This document shows, piece by piece, positions 57,655 through 64,000 of a stretch of DNA of 64,000 nt (position 1 is the stretch's first letter; each line of letters opens with the position of its first letter). Location: positions 2,803,101 through 2,867,100 of the forward strand of contig CACVBU010000600.1 in the NCBI GenBank assembly GCA_902728285.1, written 5' to 3'. Source of the stretch: Clytia hemisphaerica (lineage: Eukaryota; Cnidaria; Hydrozoa; Leptothecata; Clytiidae). The notes under the pieces were generated by a model. It saw nothing but the letters and a program-made list of their open reading frames with translations, searched no databases and was not told where the DNA came from. The position numbers were made by a program, and so were the translations under genes.

Positions 57655-57838
57655 AACTTTCTCTGAGGTGTGAGGGCTTGTTAATGAGCTCTAAACACCC
57701 CTTAGAGCATTCTCGAGGCTTGGCACCTTTAGCCAAGCCTCGAGAAAGTAAGCACGAGCATAAAATAGCATTGCTAGCATTACTGGAAGAAAAACCTCCA
57801 CTGCTGCTCCACGACACCGGGAGTTCCCAGGCGGTTAG
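57655..57838 (-). repeat. 5S rRNA-like fragment followed by hairpins (possible 5S-derived SINE)
   Basis: Minus strand from 57836: AACCGCCTGGGAACTCCCGG then TGTCGTGG closely matches the 3' end of eukaryotic 5S rRNA (the ACCGCCTGGGAA...CCGGGTG region). It is followed by a strong 15-bp-stem hairpin (CTCGAGGCTTGGC around a short loop) and a second hairpin (GCTCTAAGGGGTGTTTAGAGC). The 5' two thirds of 5S are absent. Either a truncated 5S-headed SINE or a 5S pseudogene fused to other sequence. Confidence 0.5.
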
Positions 57839-58343
57839 ATTTGACATAATAGTCTAGATAGTTCGATTGAGAATATGAAATCAAGTTTCGCTCTAAACTC
57901 AATTCAAAATAAATGGACAAAATTTTTGGAGTAAGATTTCAAAATTTAACTAGTCACATGTTACAGCAATCAATATAAAGAAACAAAAACAAAAAAAAAG
58001 AAGAAATTACAAAGGAAAAAAAATAATCAAAAAAATTCTTCTTAAATTAATCAGTTTTCACCAAATGATATAATAAACAATTAAAAAAATTACAATTTGA
58101 AATGTCAAAATATTTTTTGCGTGTCGATTTTTTAATTTATTGTATATTCTTACCAATACAATAATACAACCATGTAAATGTTTGGGAAAATTAGGAAAAA
58201 AGAAAGTTTAATTCCAAGCTATCCAAACACCAAAGGTCTTTTTTTTATAATTTAAAACATACGAAACTAGACTAGCTCACAACTCCTTTTTCTTCTTTCG
58301 GCATTGTATAAAAATAGAAGATGGCTGATGATGATGAATTGAT

Positions 58344-62049
<3,706 letters not shown>

Positions 62050-62795
62050 CTAAATCGTGAAAAACAATGTATTGTGCATAAAGTGTAAAAACAATCTATA
62101 AATAATTTTATCTTTAGCCATCAGTTTTGATTGGTAGTTTTCATGTGAGTTTTTCAAGTTATGTTTGATATACACCCTGAAACTGGTTTAAGAACAAGGA
62201 GCAACTGATATCACAAATATTTGCTAAAAAGTAGCCCTTCTTCAGCATATTACATCCAATCTAGAAATTAGTTTAATGTCCAGCAAGTTTTACGTCCTGT
62301 TTTTCCCCAAAATTCAGTCTCAGAACTTTCCTTTTTTATTCCCTCATTAGAAGGGGGCCAATCCTTATGATCAATAGAATCTTTCATGGGACTCACCTGC
62401 ATGTGATTGGTTCGAAAGCAGATAGGATGTTGAAACTTTTTTGAGAGGGAGCCCACAGATTTGGTCTGGCAAAAGTTTTTATGGCCCCAAAAAACTTATA
62501 TTGTAGGCAAACTCCTAACCTCCAAAATGAGTAAGAATTTGACGATTTTTAAAAGTCGAATTCAACAAAAATGATTGTTATCATTAGATGGAACACAAAA
62601 TCCCGAGCAAAAAACTGCAACTCTTATACTTAAACACATTTAAGATATGACTATTATAATGTTTGATATCCTGTGGAATCTGTTATGTTTAAGAACAAAA
62701 AAATTGATGTCAATCGTATTCTAACTGACAGAATTTTGAACTTCGAAAGCCTGTATTTCTTTATATGTTTGAGTACAAAACTTATTGTAATATAC
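62050..62795. other. CAPZB upstream/intron 1; nothing identified
   Basis: Searched for an ATG immediately before a GT donor (as the missing first exon would need) and found none that is convincing. AT-rich. Confidence 0.3.
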
Positions 62796-63047
62796 TCTTA
62801 GGTACCTAATAGCCGAGGGGGTTGGAATAAGCGGGGAGGGGGGATCTCAATTAACTCAATAAGTAGGAGGTACAAATAAAAATGTCCTGGGTGGAAAATT
62901 TTTAAAAATAAGGCTAATACAGCAGAACTACAGGAGAAAAGAGAAAATTTAAAAAAACATTTCCCCCAAAATTAATAAGCGGGGTGGGGGGGGTGGGGGG
63001 GGGGTGGAATAAGAATGCCCTGGTTGGCTATTAGGTACCTGAGAGTA
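62796..63047. mobile_element. TA-flanked MITE, GGTACCTAATAGCC family, complete
   Basis: The left end CTCTTAGGTACCTAATAGCC and right end GGCTATTAGGTACCTGAGAG are complementary, with TA outside. The interior has G-runs and GGAATAAGC / AATAAGAATGCCCTGG reiterations. A partial relative lies at 51770-51908. Confidence 0.85.
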
Positions 63048-63744
63048 CTTTTTTGTTTTATGTCAATCCCATCTACTTTCAAATCAATCACACGCGGTTG
63101 AGTTCCACGAAGGATGCTACATATCATAAGGATTGGTCCCCTACCACATCTCTGCCATGAAAAAATGAAAAATGTTTGTATTTTACTCTACCCTCTATTA
63201 TTTAGCCTGATGTAGTGTTTTTCTGCATTTATAGACGACTTCCTCTCCCAAATATTTTCAATATAATAGACAATCATCAGCAATCATTTTTCTTTCTGCA
63301 GTTACACAGCTATAGCTAACTTTTAGATTGTTGTGGTTGGTTATTTTATGTAAAAATAATGCATTTTAGGATGGAGCACATTACATCTCTCATGAAAGCT
63401 TGATTTACACTGGACAGTGGTGTTTGGCATGATTTAATAATACCAGTCTGAGAAATCCTCTTAATTGCGCGCTTGACTGCCAAGGCTGTATGCCAGCAAT
63501 TACACAGCTAAAATTTACGCCCGTGTGCGATTGCATGCTTTGTGATCCTGTCCCGGTTGAGATTGCTTGAGCAGATTATAGAGGGTTCAGATTTTTCAAA
63601 ATCCTAAGGCAAATACATGGTCAAACGGGAAAAAGTTTTTAACACAATCATGTTCTGCGATAAATTTTGAGTAAGATAGTCCAAGACTTTCCAATTTTAA
63701 CGATACGAAGCAATTGGAAGCAAATAAAGTTTTTTAAATGATTA
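63048..63744. other. Intergenic; nothing identified
   Basis: No exon, RNA gene or transposon terminus recognised. Confidence 0.3.
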
Positions 63745-63746
63745 CT

Positions 63747-63859
63747 TTAATCGTAGAAATTTTAGCGAGACTAATTTTAGCGTCTTAGCGAGTTTTCCCT
63801 ATTTTCCCTAAAATAAATCTTGCTAAAACACGTCGAATCGACAGATCGCTAAAATTTAT
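63747..63859 (+). mobile_element. MITE of the 35221 family, cut by the assembly gap
   Basis: CTTTAATCGTAGAAATTTTA, then GCGAGACTAATTTTAGCG, is identical to the terminus at 35221, again preceded by TA. The copy runs into the N block after 113 bp. Confidence 0.88.
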
Positions 63860-64000
63860 NNNNNNNNNNNNNNNNNNNNNNNNNNNNNNNNNNNNNNNNN
63901 NNNNNNNNNNNNNNNNNNNNNNNNNNNNNNNNNNNNNNNNNNNNNNNNNNNNNNNNNNNNNNNNNNNNNNNNNNNNNNNNNNNNNNNNNNNNNNNNNNNN
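63860..64000. other. Assembly gap (N)
   Basis: All bases are n to the window end. The gap begins inside a MITE, consistent with repeat-caused assembly failure. Confidence 1.

Overview
This window is nuclear DNA from an invertebrate animal. The genes are split by short GT-AG introns, one gene is an unmistakable animal actin-capping subunit (CAPZB), another is a NACHT-type innate immune receptor with a DZIP3-like HEPN domain, and the AT-rich space between them is packed with short inverted-repeat transposons, tRNA-derived SINEs, a Helitron and a truncated LINE. I cannot name the phylum. A DZIP3-type HEPN on an NLR occurs in several invertebrate lineages, so this stays inference.

Layout. 1-107 (+): last exon of an unknown gene entering from the left. 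449-~3390 (-): fragmentary multi-exon gene, convergent with it. 2.5-9.4 kb: repeat graveyard (foldback elements, a 1.5-kb Helitron carrying a SINE, a hAT-like MITE, a duplicated host segment that preserves the empty sites). 10164-16279 (-): complete three-exon NLR of about 1663 aa: HEPN(DZIP3-like), a 22-heptad His/Leu coiled coil, a Death-fold-like segment, NACHT, then ten copies of a ~70-aa repeat I do not recognise. 17.3-18.0 kb: three-unit repeat with a TTAA-flanked MITE. 20257-27639 (-): ten coding exons of a low-complexity/coiled-coil protein, perhaps related to the C-terminal part of ciliary CPLANE1. 27.8-51 kb: almost gene-free, with MITEs, a large 28.6/34.5-kb inverted repeat containing a Mutator-like element with a 9-bp target duplication, a second 9-bp-TSD element, and a 4.6-kb inverted-repeat element interrupted by a 5'-truncated LINE. 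52252-56517 (+): complete five-exon type II membrane protein of 449 aa. 58344-62049 (-): CAPZB, complete except for the first (ATG) exon. The window ends in an N gap from 63860.

Functional reading. The genes do not form a pathway; they are ordinary neighbours in an animal chromosome. The most interesting locus is the NLR. Its NACHT ATPase core is recognisable, but the sensor end is not an obvious LRR, WD40 or TPR array, and the linker is a very regular heptad array with His in one core position and Leu in the other. All exon models were built by hand from open frames, splice signals and phase agreement; no database was searched.
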